A stretch of DNA of 64,000 bases, taken from the NCBI RefSeq assembly GCF_029350975.1, contig NZ_JARKMR010000001.1:1054001-1118000 (forward strand). The letters are read 5' to 3'. Shown here piece by piece: positions 15,834 through 25,705 of the stretch. A program made the position numbers and the translations under genes. Source of the DNA: Maribacter zhoushanensis (lineage in GTDB: Bacteria; Bacteroidota; Bacteroidia; Flavobacteriales; Flavobacteriaceae). How positions within the stretch are numbered: the first letter of the stretch is position 1; each line of letters begins with the position of its first letter. Below the pieces are notes generated by a model that had not been told where the DNA came from, ran no database searches, and saw only the letters and a list, made by a program, of their open reading frames with translations.

Positions 15834-16391
15834 TTAATTTAATTCGACCATTAAATTTGACTCAATTTTACCATCAATCAATAATTTGATTTCAAATTCA
15901 TTTTCGATTTTCAAATAAGTAAAATTAATTCGTCCATATTCACAAATACCCTTTACGATTTTACCAATTAATATTAGTAATGCTTTTTGAATTGTCTTGT
16001 TGTAGTGATTATAATTTGGAAATATTGCCAAGGCGTTCCATACTATTGATTCAATATTACTTGCATCTTTTTTATACTTGATATTTTCAGTATTTCTGGA
16101 ATCAGATTGGTATATAACAGAAGCCTTGAAATCGTTAGATTCAGTTCGTGAATCAATTTCTATTTTCTTTATCGGTTCTGGGACTTTTAAAAACAAAATT
16201 CCTCCGCTAAAGGTATTAAGAATTAGAAATTTTCCTTTCTTAGTAAATTTGTAGAAATCTTCTTTTAAGAGTTCTTTTTTGTCTGCTTCAAGAAAAGAAG
16301 AAATGAGTTTATATTCCTCACTTAGCTTAAAGCTAAAGTTAGGTCCAATTATAAATTCAAGATTCTTGATTTCATCAAATAGTTTGCTCAT
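15834..16391 (-). CDS. Hypothetical soluble protein
   Basis: A 185-residue protein with no signal peptide or membrane helix. It opens with MSKLFDEIKNLEFIIGPNF and is rich in Lys, Ile and Asn. Alternating hydrophobic residues in the middle and at the C-terminus (FTYLKIENEFEIKLLIDGKI) suggest beta strands. I recognise no family. Base composition is more AT-rich than in the neighbouring kdsA, and it has no visible functional link with it. The start is 31 bases after the kdsA stop, so it could be read from the kdsA promoter. Confidence 0.55.
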   Translation of the reverse strand: MSKLFDEIKNLEFIIGPNFSFKLSEEYKLISSFLEADKKELLKEDFYKFTKKGKFLILNTFSGGILFLKVPEPIKKIEIDSRTESNDFKASVIYQSDSRNTENIKYKKDASNIESIVWNALAIFPNYNHYNKTIQKALLILIGKIVKGICEYGRINFTYLKIENEFEIKLLIDGKIESNLMVELN

Positions 16392-16422
16392 ATACTAAAA
16401 CACACTCATAATAAAACAAAAC

Positions 16423-17241
16423 TTAAAACTCATTAACAACAGCTCTCAACGCCACTAAATCTGTCAATAGCTTTTTCATCAATCCTAAGTCTAACATATT
16501 GGCACCATCACTCTTAGCATTGGCGCAATCAAAATGTGTTTCAATGAAGAGTCCGTCCACACCTGCAGCAACACCTGCGCGTGCCATGGTCCCAATTAGT
16601 GCCGGTCTTCCGCCGGTAACACCAGAAGATTGGTTAGGCTGTTGTAATGAATGTGTTACATCTAGCACCACGGGAGCAAACTCTTTCATAGTAGGTACGC
16701 CCCTAAAATCTACAATCATATCTTGGTACCCGAACATGGTTCCACGATCTGTAATTATGGCTTGCTGGTTTCCGGTTTCGGTAACTTTGTTTACGGCATG
16801 CTTCATACTCTCAGGACTCATAAACTGCCCCTTCTTGATGTTCACCGTTTTACCTGTTTTTGCAGCGGCAACTACTAAATCTGTTTGGCGGGCAAGAAAT
16901 GCTGGTATCTGCAAAACATCTACATATTCTGCAGCCACTGCGGCATCTTGCTCTGTATGTATATCTGTTACTGTTGGCACTTTAAACGTTTCAGAAACTT
17001 TACGTAGAATTTTCAAAGCCTTTTCATCTCCAATACCCGTAAATGAATCTAACCGACTACGATTTGCTTTTTTAAAACTGCCTTTGAATACATAAGGTAT
17101 TTTAAGCTCGTCAGTAATAGTAATTATATGCTCTGCAATACGCATAGCCATGTCTTCACCCTCAATGGCGCATGGTCCAGAAAGTAGAAAAAAGTTATTA
17201 CTGTCAGTATGTTTTATTTGAGGTATAAGCGATAAGTTCAT
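16423..17241 (-). CDS. kdsA: 3-deoxy-8-phosphooctulonate synthase
   Basis: A 272-residue enzyme that condenses phosphoenolpyruvate with arabinose 5-phosphate to make KDO 8-phosphate, the first committed step of the KDO part of lipopolysaccharide. Conserved segments include LLSGPCAIEG, FKGSFKKANRSRLDSFTG, TDIHTEQDA, QIPAFLARQTDL, KKGQFMSP and DVTHSLQQPN. Its length is normal for the family. I chose the ATG at 17241; an in-frame upstream ATG at 17262 lies inside the -7 promoter box and would be non-coding. No other LPS gene is next to it. Confidence 0.95.
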   Translation of the reverse strand: MNLSLIPQIKHTDSNNFFLLSGPCAIEGEDMAMRIAEHIITITDELKIPYVFKGSFKKANRSRLDSFTGIGDEKALKILRKVSETFKVPTVTDIHTEQDAAVAAEYVDVLQIPAFLARQTDLVVAAAKTGKTVNIKKGQFMSPESMKHAVNKVTETGNQQAIITDRGTMFGYQDMIVDFRGVPTMKEFAPVVLDVTHSLQQPNQSSGVTGGRPALIGTMARAGVAAGVDGLFIETHFDCANAKSDGANMLDLGLMKKLLTDLVALRAVVNEF

Positions 17242-17259
17242 TCGTCGAATATTTTTAAA

Positions 17260-17267
17260 CAAAGATA
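17260..17267 (-). promoter_or_regulatory. -7 promoter box of kdsA
   Basis: TATCTTTG on the minus strand, a perfect TAnnTTTG match, 19 bases upstream of the kdsA ATG. It overlaps the upstream in-frame ATG at 17262, which decides the start at 17241. Confidence 0.6.
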
Positions 17268-17324
17268 CTATTTTAAGAAGCTTACTGTTCTATTAGGATA
17301 AGATTGTCGAAATCCCAAATCGAA

Positions 17325-17891
17325 ATGAAAATCAAACAGTTTTTTATAGTAATAATGTTTTTTGTTTTTGCAGGTAATGCATATGCTCAGTTCGGTAAAA
17401 ATTGCGAGTTAAGACAAGTGAAAATCAATCTACTTAACCCTGGGCTTGAATATGAAATGGCTTTGGGTACCAATACGACTCTTGATGTTAAAGCGGGTAT
17501 ACAAGTGGCTTTAGATCCTCTGTTGCCAGATGTGTATAGCGAATTTGGAGTATTTCCTGCCGTTGCCGCTCAATACCGCTATTACTATAATTTTGAAAAA
17601 CGTCAGCGTAAAAGAAAACAGATTTATGGTAATTCTGCCAATTATGTGGCTCCTGCGGTTGCCGTTTTCTTTCCAGGTTCAAGAACCATTGCCAATGAAA
17701 ACATAGAAGGCGCTTTTGGTTATGCCGGTTTGGTAACAGGTATACAACGTAGTTTTGATTCGGGTTTTAACTTTTCTGTAGATGTAGGTGCGGCATATTA
17801 TGACGGACAATTTGAAGGCGGCATTTATCCGGTAGCGAATTTAAGCATTGGCTTTATCATCAGTGAGAAGCGATGGTGCGTAGGTCGTTAA
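17325..17891 (+). CDS. Secreted beta-barrel-like protein, paralogue 1 of 3
   Basis: A 188-residue protein with a signal peptide ending AYAQ, followed by an amphipathic beta-strand pattern. It shares with the two following genes the opening K-I-N-L-L-N-P-G-L-E-Y-E segment, a YRYYYNF(E)KR(Q)RKRK strand, a NSANYVAP strand, GIQRSFDSGFNFSVD and a C-terminal SIGFIIS strand. These features suggest a small outer-membrane barrel. Function unknown. I took ATG 17325 because a TTG 21 bases upstream would extend ahead of the signal peptide. Confidence 0.7.
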   Translation: MKIKQFFIVIMFFVFAGNAYAQFGKNCELRQVKINLLNPGLEYEMALGTNTTLDVKAGIQVALDPLLPDVYSEFGVFPAVAAQYRYYYNFEKRQRKRKQIYGNSANYVAPAVAVFFPGSRTIANENIEGAFGYAGLVTGIQRSFDSGFNFSVDVGAAYYDGQFEGGIYPVANLSIGFIISEKRWCVGR

Positions 17892-17980
17892 TCACGTAAG
17901 TATTTTCTTAATATTTCTATAAATCAGGTGGATACTTTTTTTTAATCATGTAGTTTTAGTTGCAACATCAATCTAACTAC

Positions 17981-18565
17981 ATGAAAAAAATTACACTGAT
18001 TCTTCTATTCTTATCTATTACAACGGCACATTCCCAAATCAGGGATTTTTCTGAAAAAGGCAACGGACTCGTTAATCTAGAGCGACACCAATTTACAATT
18101 AACTTATTAGGACCGGGAATTAGATATGAGTTAGGTCTTTTTAAAAACGTAAGTGCATCTACCAGTTTTACACCGGCATTTGCTAGGTATCAAGAGGGGT
18201 ATGCCTTAGGTTTTGCTTGGCATACTAGAATTAGATATTACCATAATTTTCAAGAGCGTTTAGATGTGAATAAGAATGTAATAGGTAACTCTGCAAACTA
18301 CATTGGTCCTGCGCGTAGTATTTTCTGGGAGCCAGTACAGTTTACAGATAATATCTCTGACGGAAATAGTGATTATGCCTTTGTATTCTATGGTGGAGTA
18401 TACGGTATTCAGCGAACCAACAGAAAAGGTTTTAATGTAAATGCAGAAGTGGGTTATGGCTATTTTGATTCAAAAACTTTAGATAGTGGTCATGGCTTTT
18501 TGCTTCATGTTACCTTTGGGTGGGTAGCCACAAAAAGAAAATCTACAAAACCAACTTTTGAGTAA
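17981..18565 (+). CDS. Secreted beta-barrel-like protein, paralogue 2 of 3
   Basis: A 194-residue protein with a signal peptide (MKKITLILLFLSITTAHSQ) and the same block order as its neighbours: FTINLLGPGIRYELGL, TRIRYYHNFQERLDVNK, IGNSANYIGPA, GGVYGIQRTNRKGFNVNAEVGYGYF and a final HVTFGWVAT strand. The KR-rich loop after the second conserved strand is shared by all three. It starts about 90 bases after the first paralogue and is probably co-transcribed. No function can be named. Confidence 0.7.
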   Translation: MKKITLILLFLSITTAHSQIRDFSEKGNGLVNLERHQFTINLLGPGIRYELGLFKNVSASTSFTPAFARYQEGYALGFAWHTRIRYYHNFQERLDVNKNVIGNSANYIGPARSIFWEPVQFTDNISDGNSDYAFVFYGGVYGIQRTNRKGFNVNAEVGYGYFDSKTLDSGHGFLLHVTFGWVATKRKSTKPTFE

Positions 18566-18617
18566 TATGGTCTGATATTTGATATACATCCCAAATAAAA
18601 TCAAACCAAACTAAATC

Positions 18618-19163
18618 ATGAAAAAAATCATCTTTTTATCCATTGTTGTTTTGTCTACTTTTTATGTGAATGCACAATCTGTTGGGCAAGTTGAAGACGG
18701 ACTCTTTAAAATTAATGCATTAGCTCCCGGGGTGTCCTATGAATTAGGTATTGGTGCTAAAACTACCTTGAATGCAGAAGCGTTCTTTGGTTTTGCACTG
18801 AATGGTGGGTCAGATAGATCAACTAATTTTGGACTTTATCCAGGTTTAGAGGCAGACCTTAGGCAATACATAAATTTTGACAGAAGGTTGAGAAAAGGAA
18901 AAAATATAGCTAATAACACCGGTAATTATATCGCATTTTTAAATCAACTTCAATTTGGAACACCTATTATCGGTAATTTAGAATATGCCTCAGATTACTT
19001 TTATAATGCTGCTTTGGTATATGGTATACAGCGTACTTACAAAAAAGGATTCTATTGGGGCTTGGCTTTTGGTCCGGGTATTTTTGTTGATGATTTTTAT
19101 ACAGATGCGGGTATTTTAATAGACCTTAGACTTGGCTGGGTTGTAGGTGGTAGAAAAAAGTAG
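18618..19163 (+). CDS. Secreted beta-barrel-like protein, paralogue 3 of 3
   Basis: A 181-residue protein with a signal peptide ending YVNAQ and the blocks FKINALAPGVSYELGI, EADLRQYINFDRRLRKGKN, ALVYGIQRTYKKGFYWGL and the final DLRLGWVVGG. It is the shortest and most diverged of the three tandem copies: the asparagine-rich strand reads NNTGNYIAFLN instead of NSANY. Fifty-two bases separate it from paralogue 2. Downstream is typA, which has its own promoter. Confidence 0.7.
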   Translation: MKKIIFLSIVVLSTFYVNAQSVGQVEDGLFKINALAPGVSYELGIGAKTTLNAEAFFGFALNGGSDRSTNFGLYPGLEADLRQYINFDRRLRKGKNIANNTGNYIAFLNQLQFGTPIIGNLEYASDYFYNAALVYGIQRTYKKGFYWGLAFGPGIFVDDFYTDAGILIDLRLGWVVGGRKK

Positions 19164-19241
19164 TGTGCCAATAAGCGAACTATCTCAAAATCAATAAGAT
19201 AAAAATAACATAAGTTTAAGTGTGGCTATTATTATTTAAAG

Positions 19242-19249
19242 TATCTTTG
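19242..19249 (+). promoter_or_regulatory. -7 promoter box of typA
   Basis: TATCTTTG followed by C, an exact TAnnTTTG match, 22 bases upstream of the typA ATG. A TTTAAG at 19215-19220 may serve as a poor -33 element. Confidence 0.6.
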
Positions 19250-19270
19250 CACGCTTAAATAAGACCTTTT

Positions 19271-21073
19271 ATGTCCACTACTACAAAGAATATTGCGATC
19301 ATTGCGCACGTTGACCACGGTAAAACGACCTTGGTAGACAAAATAATGTACCACTGTAGCTTGTTTCGTGAAAACGAGAATACAGGTGATTTAATCTTGG
19401 ATAATAACGACTTGGAAAGAGAACGTGGTATTACCATTACTTCTAAGAACGTTTCCGTTATATATAAGGACACTAAAATAAATATAATCGATACTCCTGG
19501 TCACGCCGATTTTGGTGGTGAAGTTGAGCGTGTATTGAATATGGCAGATGGTGTTTTGTTGTTGGTAGATGCCTTTGAGGGACCAATGCCACAAACACGT
19601 TTTGTACTTCAGAAAGCAATTGACCTTGGTTTAAAGCCTTGTTTGGTAATCAACAAAGTAGATAAAGAAAACTGTACTCCAGAAGAAGTACATGAAAAAG
19701 TTTTCGATCTTATGTTTGAACTTGGTGCTGAAGAATGGCAGTTAGATTTCCCTACAGTATATGGTTCTGCTAAGAACAACTGGATGAGTACAGATTGGCA
19801 AAATGAAACTGAAAACATTGAGCCATTATTAGATATGGTAATTGAGCATATTCCAACTTTTGAACCAAAAGAAGGAAACACTCAAATGTTGATCACCTCT
19901 TTAGATTTCTCTTCATTTACAGGTAGAATTGCTATCGGTAGATTACAAAGAGGAACTTTAAAAGAAAATCAACAAATTTCTTTGGTAAAACGCGATGGTT
20001 CTATCGTAAAATCAAAAATCAAAGAATTATACGTTTTTGAAGGTCTTGGCCGTAAGAAGGTAGAAGAGGTTGAAACTGGTGATATTTGTGCTTTAGTTGG
20101 TGTTGAAGGTTTTGAAATTGGTGATACCGTTGCTGATATTGAAAACCCAGAAGCATTAAAGACTATTGCAATTGACGAACCTACAATGAGTATGTTGTTT
20201 ACTATTAACGATAGTCCGTTCTTTGGTAAAGATGGTAAATTTGTAACCTCTCGTCATATCAACGATAGACTTCAAAAAGAATTAGAAAAGAACTTGGCGT
20301 TACGTGTAAACGAAACTGATAGTGCAGATAAATTTTTAGTATTCGGTCGTGGTGTATTACACCTTTCAGTTTTAATTGAAACAATGCGTCGTGAAGGATA
20401 CGAATTACAAATTGGTCAGCCACAAGTAATCATTAAGGAAATTGATGGTGTTAAATGTGAGCCGGTAGAGGCATTGACTATAGATTTACCAGAAGCTGTT
20501 TCTGGAAAAGCTGTTGAGATGGTTTCTATGCGTAAAGGTGAAATGACCAGTATGGAAGCTAAAGGTGAGCGTATGATCTGTGAGTTTATAATCCCTTCTA
20601 GAGGTATTATAGGTCTGCGTAACCAATTGTTGACCGCTACCGCTGGTGAGGCTATTATGGCGCACCGTTTCTTAGAGTATCAACCAATGAAAGGTGATAT
20701 TCCACAAAGACAAAACGGATCTTTAGTTTCTATGGAAACTGGTAAAGCAATTCCTTATTCTATTGATAAATTACAAGATCGTGGTAAGTTTTTCGTTGAT
20801 CCAGGTGAGGATATTTATGAAGGTCAGGTAATTGGTGAAAACTCTCGTGGAGATGATATGACCGTTAACATTACAAAGACTAAAAAATTATCTAACGTTC
20901 GTTCTTCTGGAGCTGATGATAAAGCTAAAATTGTTCCTGCAATTAAATTCTCATTAGAAGAAGCTTTAGAATACATTCAGAAAGATGAGTATGTTGAGGT
21001 TACACCAAAGTTTTTACGTTTACGTAAAATCTACTTAACAGAAAATGATCGTAAGAGAAATAAAATAGCATAA
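19271..21073 (+). CDS. typA: Ribosome-associated translational GTPase TypA/BipA
   Basis: A 600-residue GTPase of the EF-G/LepA class involved in ribosome assembly and stress adaptation. The G motifs are complete: [13 protein letters not shown] (G1), ITITSKN (G2), [17 protein letters not shown] (G3) and [13 protein letters not shown] (G4). The BipA-specific C-terminal region includes [25 protein letters not shown] and [11 protein letters not shown]. Length and order are normal. It has its own promoter and a strong terminator and stands between the barrel paralogues and an SDR gene. Confidence 0.97.
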   Translation: MSTTTKNIAIIAHVDHGKTTLVDKIMYHCSLFRENENTGDLILDNNDLERERGITITSKNVSVIYKDTKINIIDTPGHADFGGEVERVLNMADGVLLLVDAFEGPMPQTRFVLQKAIDLGLKPCLVINKVDKENCTPEEVHEKVFDLMFELGAEEWQLDFPTVYGSAKNNWMSTDWQNETENIEPLLDMVIEHIPTFEPKEGNTQMLITSLDFSSFTGRIAIGRLQRGTLKENQQISLVKRDGSIVKSKIKELYVFEGLGRKKVEEVETGDICALVGVEGFEIGDTVADIENPEALKTIAIDEPTMSMLFTINDSPFFGKDGKFVTSRHINDRLQKELEKNLALRVNETDSADKFLVFGRGVLHLSVLIETMRREGYELQIGQPQVIIKEIDGVKCEPVEALTIDLPEAVSGKAVEMVSMRKGEMTSMEAKGERMICEFIIPSRGIIGLRNQLLTATAGEAIMAHRFLEYQPMKGDIPQRQNGSLVSMETGKAIPYSIDKLQDRGKFFVDPGEDIYEGQVIGENSRGDDMTVNITKTKKLSNVRSSGADDKAKIVPAIKFSLEEALEYIQKDEYVEVTPKFLRLRKIYLTENDRKRNKIA

Positions 21074-21106
21074 GTAGGTAGGGTTTTAGCCTTACTTATT
21101 TTACAA

Positions 21107-21136
21107 AAAAAAGCCACCTAATTAGGTGGCTTTTTT
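21107..21136. terminator. Intrinsic terminator of typA
   Basis: AAAAAAGCCACCTA and its complement TAGGTGGCTTTTTT around a short centre, followed by more T. It lies about 35 bases after the typA stop. Confidence 0.9.
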
Positions 21137-21356
21137 ATTTTCTATATTTCAAACTGCATACAATTGGGTATTTCGTGTTTTCTTGACAATTAATTTAAGT
21201 GCATATTAATTATTGGATTTTAAGAATTGCGTAAAAATTTATGACATAATTTCCTACATTCTTAATAATGTATTCATCTTCAATATTTCTTCGTTTCCGC
21301 ATAGATTTTTAGCTAATTTAAAGTAGAATTTTAACTCAACTGAAACTAACAATATT

Positions 21357-22145
21357 ATGCAACTAACAGGAAAAAATGTACTTATTACCGGGGGTACTCG
21401 GGGTATAGGAAAATGTATGGTTCAATACTTAATTGAAAAGGGTGTTACCAATATTGCGGTAATTGCTCGCGATAAACAAAACCTCAAAGATCTTTCATTA
21501 GCATATGCTGATGTAAACTTTATAAGAATTGCCGGTGACATTGCCAATATTCAAGTTTTACGCGATGCTGCGGCACGTATTGAAGATAAATGGGGTCATT
21601 TAGATATATTGATTAATAATGCAGGTATTGTCGCTGCTGGTCCTTTAGAAGATATACAAGATGAAGACCTGTATGATCAAGTAGCGGTAAACCTTACGGC
21701 AGTTATGTTATTGACCAAATACTGTATTCCGCTTTTAAAATTTTCTGAGGATGCTTATATCTTGAATATTTCATCGGGCTTAGGGTTGATCGGAATGCCT
21801 TTCTACGCAGTTTATGGGAGCACCAAAGCCGCTATACGACAGTTTTCAGATTCTATGAGAAGAGAACTGGCACCTTTTAATGTTGCTGTTACCTGTGCTT
21901 TCCCTACCGCTACGGATACAGAAATGATGCAAAAATTTAAAGGTAGAAAAATGGATGCACCGGAGTATGTGGCTGAACGTTCGCTAGAAGGATTATTTAA
22001 TAAAGAAATTCAAGTTATTTTTGGAGGTGAAGAACGACTCAAGGAAAATACCTTGAATTTTGAGTCACCCGAAGAGTTGGATAAGAAGGTCGCTGAACAT
22101 TATGAGGAACGAAAACTAGCTAGTTTAGATCACAAAGCCGTGTAG
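21357..22145 (+). CDS. Short-chain dehydrogenase/reductase (SDR)
   Basis: A 262-residue Rossmann enzyme. The cofactor loop is TGGTRGIG (residues 10-17), followed by NNAG (about 90), the catalytic Ser region NISSG and the pair Tyr-x-x-x-Lys in YGSTKAA. The substrate cannot be read. The ATG is the first in frame, and the enzyme has the normal classical-SDR length. A lipoprotein gene begins 34 bases after the stop on the same strand, so both may form one transcript. Confidence 0.9.
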   Translation: MQLTGKNVLITGGTRGIGKCMVQYLIEKGVTNIAVIARDKQNLKDLSLAYADVNFIRIAGDIANIQVLRDAAARIEDKWGHLDILINNAGIVAAGPLEDIQDEDLYDQVAVNLTAVMLLTKYCIPLLKFSEDAYILNISSGLGLIGMPFYAVYGSTKAAIRQFSDSMRRELAPFNVAVTCAFPTATDTEMMQKFKGRKMDAPEYVAERSLEGLFNKEIQVIFGGEERLKENTLNFESPEELDKKVAEHYEERKLASLDHKAV

Positions 22146-22179
22146 TCTTAACTGGTAAATAAACAAACGGCATAACACT

Positions 22180-23079
22180 ATGAAATTACTTTACAAACTA
22201 TCATTTTTATCAGTATTTGCAGTTATTGTTTCCTGTAAAGAAACATCTAAAAAAGTAAACGAAACCGCTAAAGAGGTGGTGACGGAAACTAACGTAATAG
22301 CTTACCCAGATTCTTGGGTGTCTTCTAGAGTTGCGAAAGCAAAAGAAAAGCTTAATGGCACAGAGGCAGGAAAAGTTATTTGGAATGCTATGGAAGCTCA
22401 TGGCGGATTGGATACTTGGTACGCTAACGGTCCTGTTACTTTTCGTTTCAACTATCAACCTTTAGATGGTAAAACTGCTAGAGATAGTTACCAAACGGTA
22501 GATACATGGAGCAACAGATCTGTACATACAAGTGCAACAGATAGTTCTGCAAAATTTGGTTGGACAGGTGAACAAGCTTGGATGAAGGCTAAAGATAGTA
22601 CAGCTTTTGCCTATGATACTAAATTTTGGGCGCTTACACCATTATGGTTTGTAGGGCATCCGTTTGTGTTAAGTGGAGAAGGGGTAAACCTAGAGCTACT
22701 AGAGCCAACTATTTTTAAAGAGGAAGATTATAATGTTGTCAAAGTTACTTTTGATGCCGAGACAGGTGATGCACCAGATGATTACTATATTTTATATATA
22801 AATAAAGAGACGAACAAAGTAGCGGTTATGAGATACATTGTTTCTTACCCTCAGTATTTTAAGGATGGTGGCCATGCACCAGAGAAATTCACTGAATTTA
22901 TTGGTGAGCAAACGGTTGACGGTATTACAATGCCTGGCGGATTTAAAACTTATTGGACGGTTAAGGGTAATCAACCGGGCGACTACATTACTAAAATTGA
23001 TTTTACAGATGTATCTTTTGAATCAGATTTACCAAAAGACTTTTTTGATGCTCCGGAAGGCGCTAAAATTCTAGAGTAA
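22180..23079 (+). CDS. Lipoprotein of unknown function (DUF6503-like)
   Basis: A 299-residue protein with a lipobox (VIVSC, Cys19), followed by a coiled, Lys/Glu-rich stretch and a soluble domain from about residue 60 that starts KVIWNAMEAHGGLDTW. Strands such as VTFRFNYQPLDGKTARDSYQTVDTW and FWALTPLWFVGHPFVL suggest a lipoprotein-carrier (LolA-like) half-barrel, as in DUF6503-type Bacteroidetes proteins. That assignment is from pattern only. It is probably co-transcribed with the SDR gene and ends before a strong shared terminator. Confidence 0.6.
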   Translation: MKLLYKLSFLSVFAVIVSCKETSKKVNETAKEVVTETNVIAYPDSWVSSRVAKAKEKLNGTEAGKVIWNAMEAHGGLDTWYANGPVTFRFNYQPLDGKTARDSYQTVDTWSNRSVHTSATDSSAKFGWTGEQAWMKAKDSTAFAYDTKFWALTPLWFVGHPFVLSGEGVNLELLEPTIFKEEDYNVVKVTFDAETGDAPDDYYILYINKETNKVAVMRYIVSYPQYFKDGGHAPEKFTEFIGEQTVDGITMPGGFKTYWTVKGNQPGDYITKIDFTDVSFESDLPKDFFDAPEGAKILE

Positions 23080-23113
23080 TATCTTTTAAAATTCCAGTTG
23101 TTTTCAACTAAAA

Positions 23114-23152
23114 AAAGCGTGTATCTAAAAATACTTTTTAGATACACGCTTT
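23114..23152. terminator. Bidirectional intrinsic terminator
   Basis: Perfect 18-bp arms AAAGCGTGTATCTAAAAA and TTTTTAGATACACGCTTT around a 3-base loop TAC. It lies between two convergent genes, with A/T runs on both sides, and serves both. Confidence 0.9.
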
Positions 23153-23174
23153 ATATTTAACTATGGTTTAAACT

Positions 23175-24725
23175 TTACTCGGTAGCGCAAGCATCATATG
23201 CCTGGCTGTAAGCTAAAAGTCCTTCTTTGGTGTTTTTATATTCGTTGGCCATAATTTTTGCTTTTACGGCTTCACATTCAGTACTTAATGCCGCTAGTTT
23301 CTTGTTGAAGCCAAAAACAAAATCTTTGCTCATTGTAGAAATACCGTCTTCAGTATTGGTATACTTTAAAACATATTCTTTGCCCATATGTTCGTACAAT
23401 GATATTTTGTCTCCTTGATAAATTGCTTTTGCAAATTTTGGAGCATTACTTTTATCGCTCGCAACAGAAGATGCAAAATTTACAACTTGGTAAATATCGC
23501 CGGTAGTCAATACAATTTGTTTACTGTCCGTAGCGGCAACTTTTTTAGCTTTGTTATTTTCGTCTAACATTTGTATTGCTGCGCTCGCCTTTGTTAATTC
23601 GTCAACAGCTACTGTTGTTTGTAAAGTATCGTTGGTAGCTGTTATTAAAAATGCTACAGCCTTTTCAGATTCTTCTGCTGGATCATCGGCATATACAATT
23701 TCTACATCTGGCTCATTAGAAAGGTCTTCGGTAACAACCTCAAAATGCCTTGTAGAAATTTCATTTATAGTAAAGTCTTTGATTAATTCTTCTGCATTTC
23801 TATTCAATCGCTTACCATCTTTTTTATCGTAATCATTGGCAATAAGTAGGTCTGCATATTCTTTAACTTTTTCAGGTAAATCTAAGTTTAGATAAATTTT
23901 TGCAATATTATAATAACTGGCATAACGTACTTTTTTATGCTGTTTGTCATCTTCGTTGTACCTGGTTACTACATCATTGAAATAATCTATCCATGGTTGT
24001 GCTTCAGTATATAGTTCGTCAACTGGTAAGTCATACTGCATTTTTGAAAATATCGCTTTTAAAGCTTCAGATGCCTCTTGGTGATTGGCAAATTCTGGAT
24101 GTTTTTTAGTTGCGATTATCCAAAAGTGTTGTGCTTGGTTAGATGTTACCGGAACATAACCGTATCTATAATTGATTTTGCTGTTTGTCTGGCTAATCAT
24201 GCTATTGCGATGCTTAGTACGATATTTATCTCTAATGCTGTAGCGATTATCATTATAGTAAGCGCTAGCCTTAGAATACGTCTTATGGCCAGTGCTAGCA
24301 TAATCGTCTTCTTCAGAGAGGGTAAAAGAAGTATTTTCTCCAGAATCTGAATTGCTGATTGAAACCGTTGCTGAAGAGGAATAACTACAAATTACGTCAT
24401 ACGTATAGGTGGTTTTAATAACATTTCCTTCTTTGTCTTTATCTTCGTGTTTATTTTTTTTGATATCAACTTCGCCTATTTCGGTTCCGTGAAAATTGAA
24501 TCTAAAATCAAGCGTTCCATTTTTTGCCACTCTAGAAAATCCTTCTAAAAATATATTACGGCTACTAGAGGTAAAGGTTCTTTTTGAATCATCTACTATA
24601 GGTATTGTAGGTAGATCTACATAAGAAATTTTAAAGTATTCGCGATCTAAATTTGCTCTCTGTGCCAATAATTTAGTGGTGGTAAGGCAACAGATAATTA
24701 CAAATAAACTAAGTGCTTTTTTCAT
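23175..24725 (-). CDS. Large secreted protein of unknown function
   Basis: A 516-residue exported protein with a signal peptide ending KLLAQ. Residues about 25-170 look beta-rich and contain a Ser-rich segment (SYSSSATVSISNSDSGENTS) and many charged residues. Residues about 195-320 have helical, TPR-like spacing (ASYYNIAKIYLNLDLPEKVKEYADLL). The C-terminal 170 residues hold a further beta domain. I recognise no family. It is monocistronic and runs into the shared terminator. Confidence 0.65.
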   Translation of the reverse strand: MKKALSLFVIICCLTTTKLLAQRANLDREYFKISYVDLPTIPIVDDSKRTFTSSSRNIFLEGFSRVAKNGTLDFRFNFHGTEIGEVDIKKNKHEDKDKEGNVIKTTYTYDVICSYSSSATVSISNSDSGENTSFTLSEEDDYASTGHKTYSKASAYYNDNRYSIRDKYRTKHRNSMISQTNSKINYRYGYVPVTSNQAQHFWIIATKKHPEFANHQEASEALKAIFSKMQYDLPVDELYTEAQPWIDYFNDVVTRYNEDDKQHKKVRYASYYNIAKIYLNLDLPEKVKEYADLLIANDYDKKDGKRLNRNAEELIKDFTINEISTRHFEVVTEDLSNEPDVEIVYADDPAEESEKAVAFLITATNDTLQTTVAVDELTKASAAIQMLDENNKAKKVAATDSKQIVLTTGDIYQVVNFASSVASDKSNAPKFAKAIYQGDKISLYEHMGKEYVLKYTNTEDGISTMSKDFVFGFNKKLAALSTECEAVKAKIMANEYKNTKEGLLAYSQAYDACATE

Positions 24726-24832
24726 TTTGGTTATTTTGGTTGGTTACGGGAATATATCGAACATGAAATACTCCACTTTGGTTTAAAGCGTATTAATAGG
24801 GTAATCTATGAATTTTATTTTTAACAGGATGG

Positions 24833-25567
24833 CTAGTGTAGTGTAGCTACGGCCGCTCCAATAATACCTGCATGGTTTTGTAGTGCTGCGGGTATAACTT
24901 TGGTTTCTATTTTGATTTTAGATTTAAATTCATCAAAATCTTTTGAGGCACCGCCACCAAGAATAATCAAGTCTGGTGAAACGATCAATTCAACATATTC
25001 TAAAAACGTATTGAATCTTTTACCCCATTTTTTATAAGATAAATTCTCGCGGTCTTTTGCCGATCCGGCAGCCCACTTTTCAATTTTAGAATATTTTTTA
25101 TAAGGTATTTGACCTAGCTCAAAGTTAGGAATTAGTCTGCCATCTAAAAAAGCACCACTACCTAAGCCTGTACCAATGGTAATCATAACTACGAATCCTT
25201 TTTCGCCTTTACCTATACCATAGTTCATGGTAGCGTAACCGGCAGCATCCGCATCATTGATAACGGTAAAATCAAGTCCGGTTTTCTTTTCCAATAATTT
25301 TTCGACATTCACACCTAGCCAGCTTTTATGCAAATTTCCAGTGGCTTTGCAAACTCCGTTTTTAATAATGGTAGGGAAACCACAACCAACTTTACCTTTG
25401 TAGTCGAAATGGGATACAATTTGCGCAATTACATCGGTCATTGCTTCTGGTGTTCTAGGTATGGGAGTAGGTATTCTATAACGTTCAGAAATCATTTCTC
25501 CGGTTTCAGAATTAACTAACGCTCCTTTAATTCCAGAACCACCTACATCAATACCTAGTAAAGTCAT
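24833..25567 (-). CDS. ppgK: Polyphosphate-glucokinase-like ROK family kinase
   Basis: A 244-residue ROK-type sugar kinase. The phosphate loop is LLGIDVGGSGIKGA (residues 3-16), the catalytic Asp lies in VINDADAAGYA (about 105), and the second loop is ITIGTGLGSGAFLDG. The segment PNFELGQIPYKKYSKIEKWAAG follows. The zinc-binding Cys motif of glucokinase-type ROK enzymes is absent, and the pattern fits strictly polyphosphate-dependent or dual polyphosphate/ATP glucokinases. The exact phosphate donor is inference. No sugar-pathway gene is adjacent. Confidence 0.8.
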   Translation of the reverse strand: MTLLGIDVGGSGIKGALVNSETGEMISERYRIPTPIPRTPEAMTDVIAQIVSHFDYKGKVGCGFPTIIKNGVCKATGNLHKSWLGVNVEKLLEKKTGLDFTVINDADAAGYATMNYGIGKGEKGFVVMITIGTGLGSGAFLDGRLIPNFELGQIPYKKYSKIEKWAAGSAKDRENLSYKKWGKRFNTFLEYVELIVSPDLIILGGGASKDFDEFKSKIKIETKVIPAALQNHAGIIGAAVATLH

Positions 25568-25676
25568 TTTATATTTTGTTATGAATTACAAAGAAACGAA
25601 AAAGATTCGGCTCTTTGAAGTGAGATTATTTTTGTGAATTTTGAGACCTTTTTCTATTTGGTCAAAGGCATAAAAA

Positions 25677-25696
25677 AAGGACCTTTTTAGGTCCTT
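25677..25696 (-). terminator. Intrinsic terminator of the 101-residue secreted protein gene
   Basis: AAGGACCT and AGGTCCTT around a 4-base T loop, with a run of seven As on the plus strand that becomes a T-tract on the minus strand. Confidence 0.8.
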
Positions 25697-25705
25697 GATG
25701 TATTT

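Noticed and set aside
16499-17095. A 198-residue frame on the plus strand opposite kdsA
   Set aside because: It is fully antisense to kdsA, which has a conserved protein and a promoter; the antisense frame has no family features.
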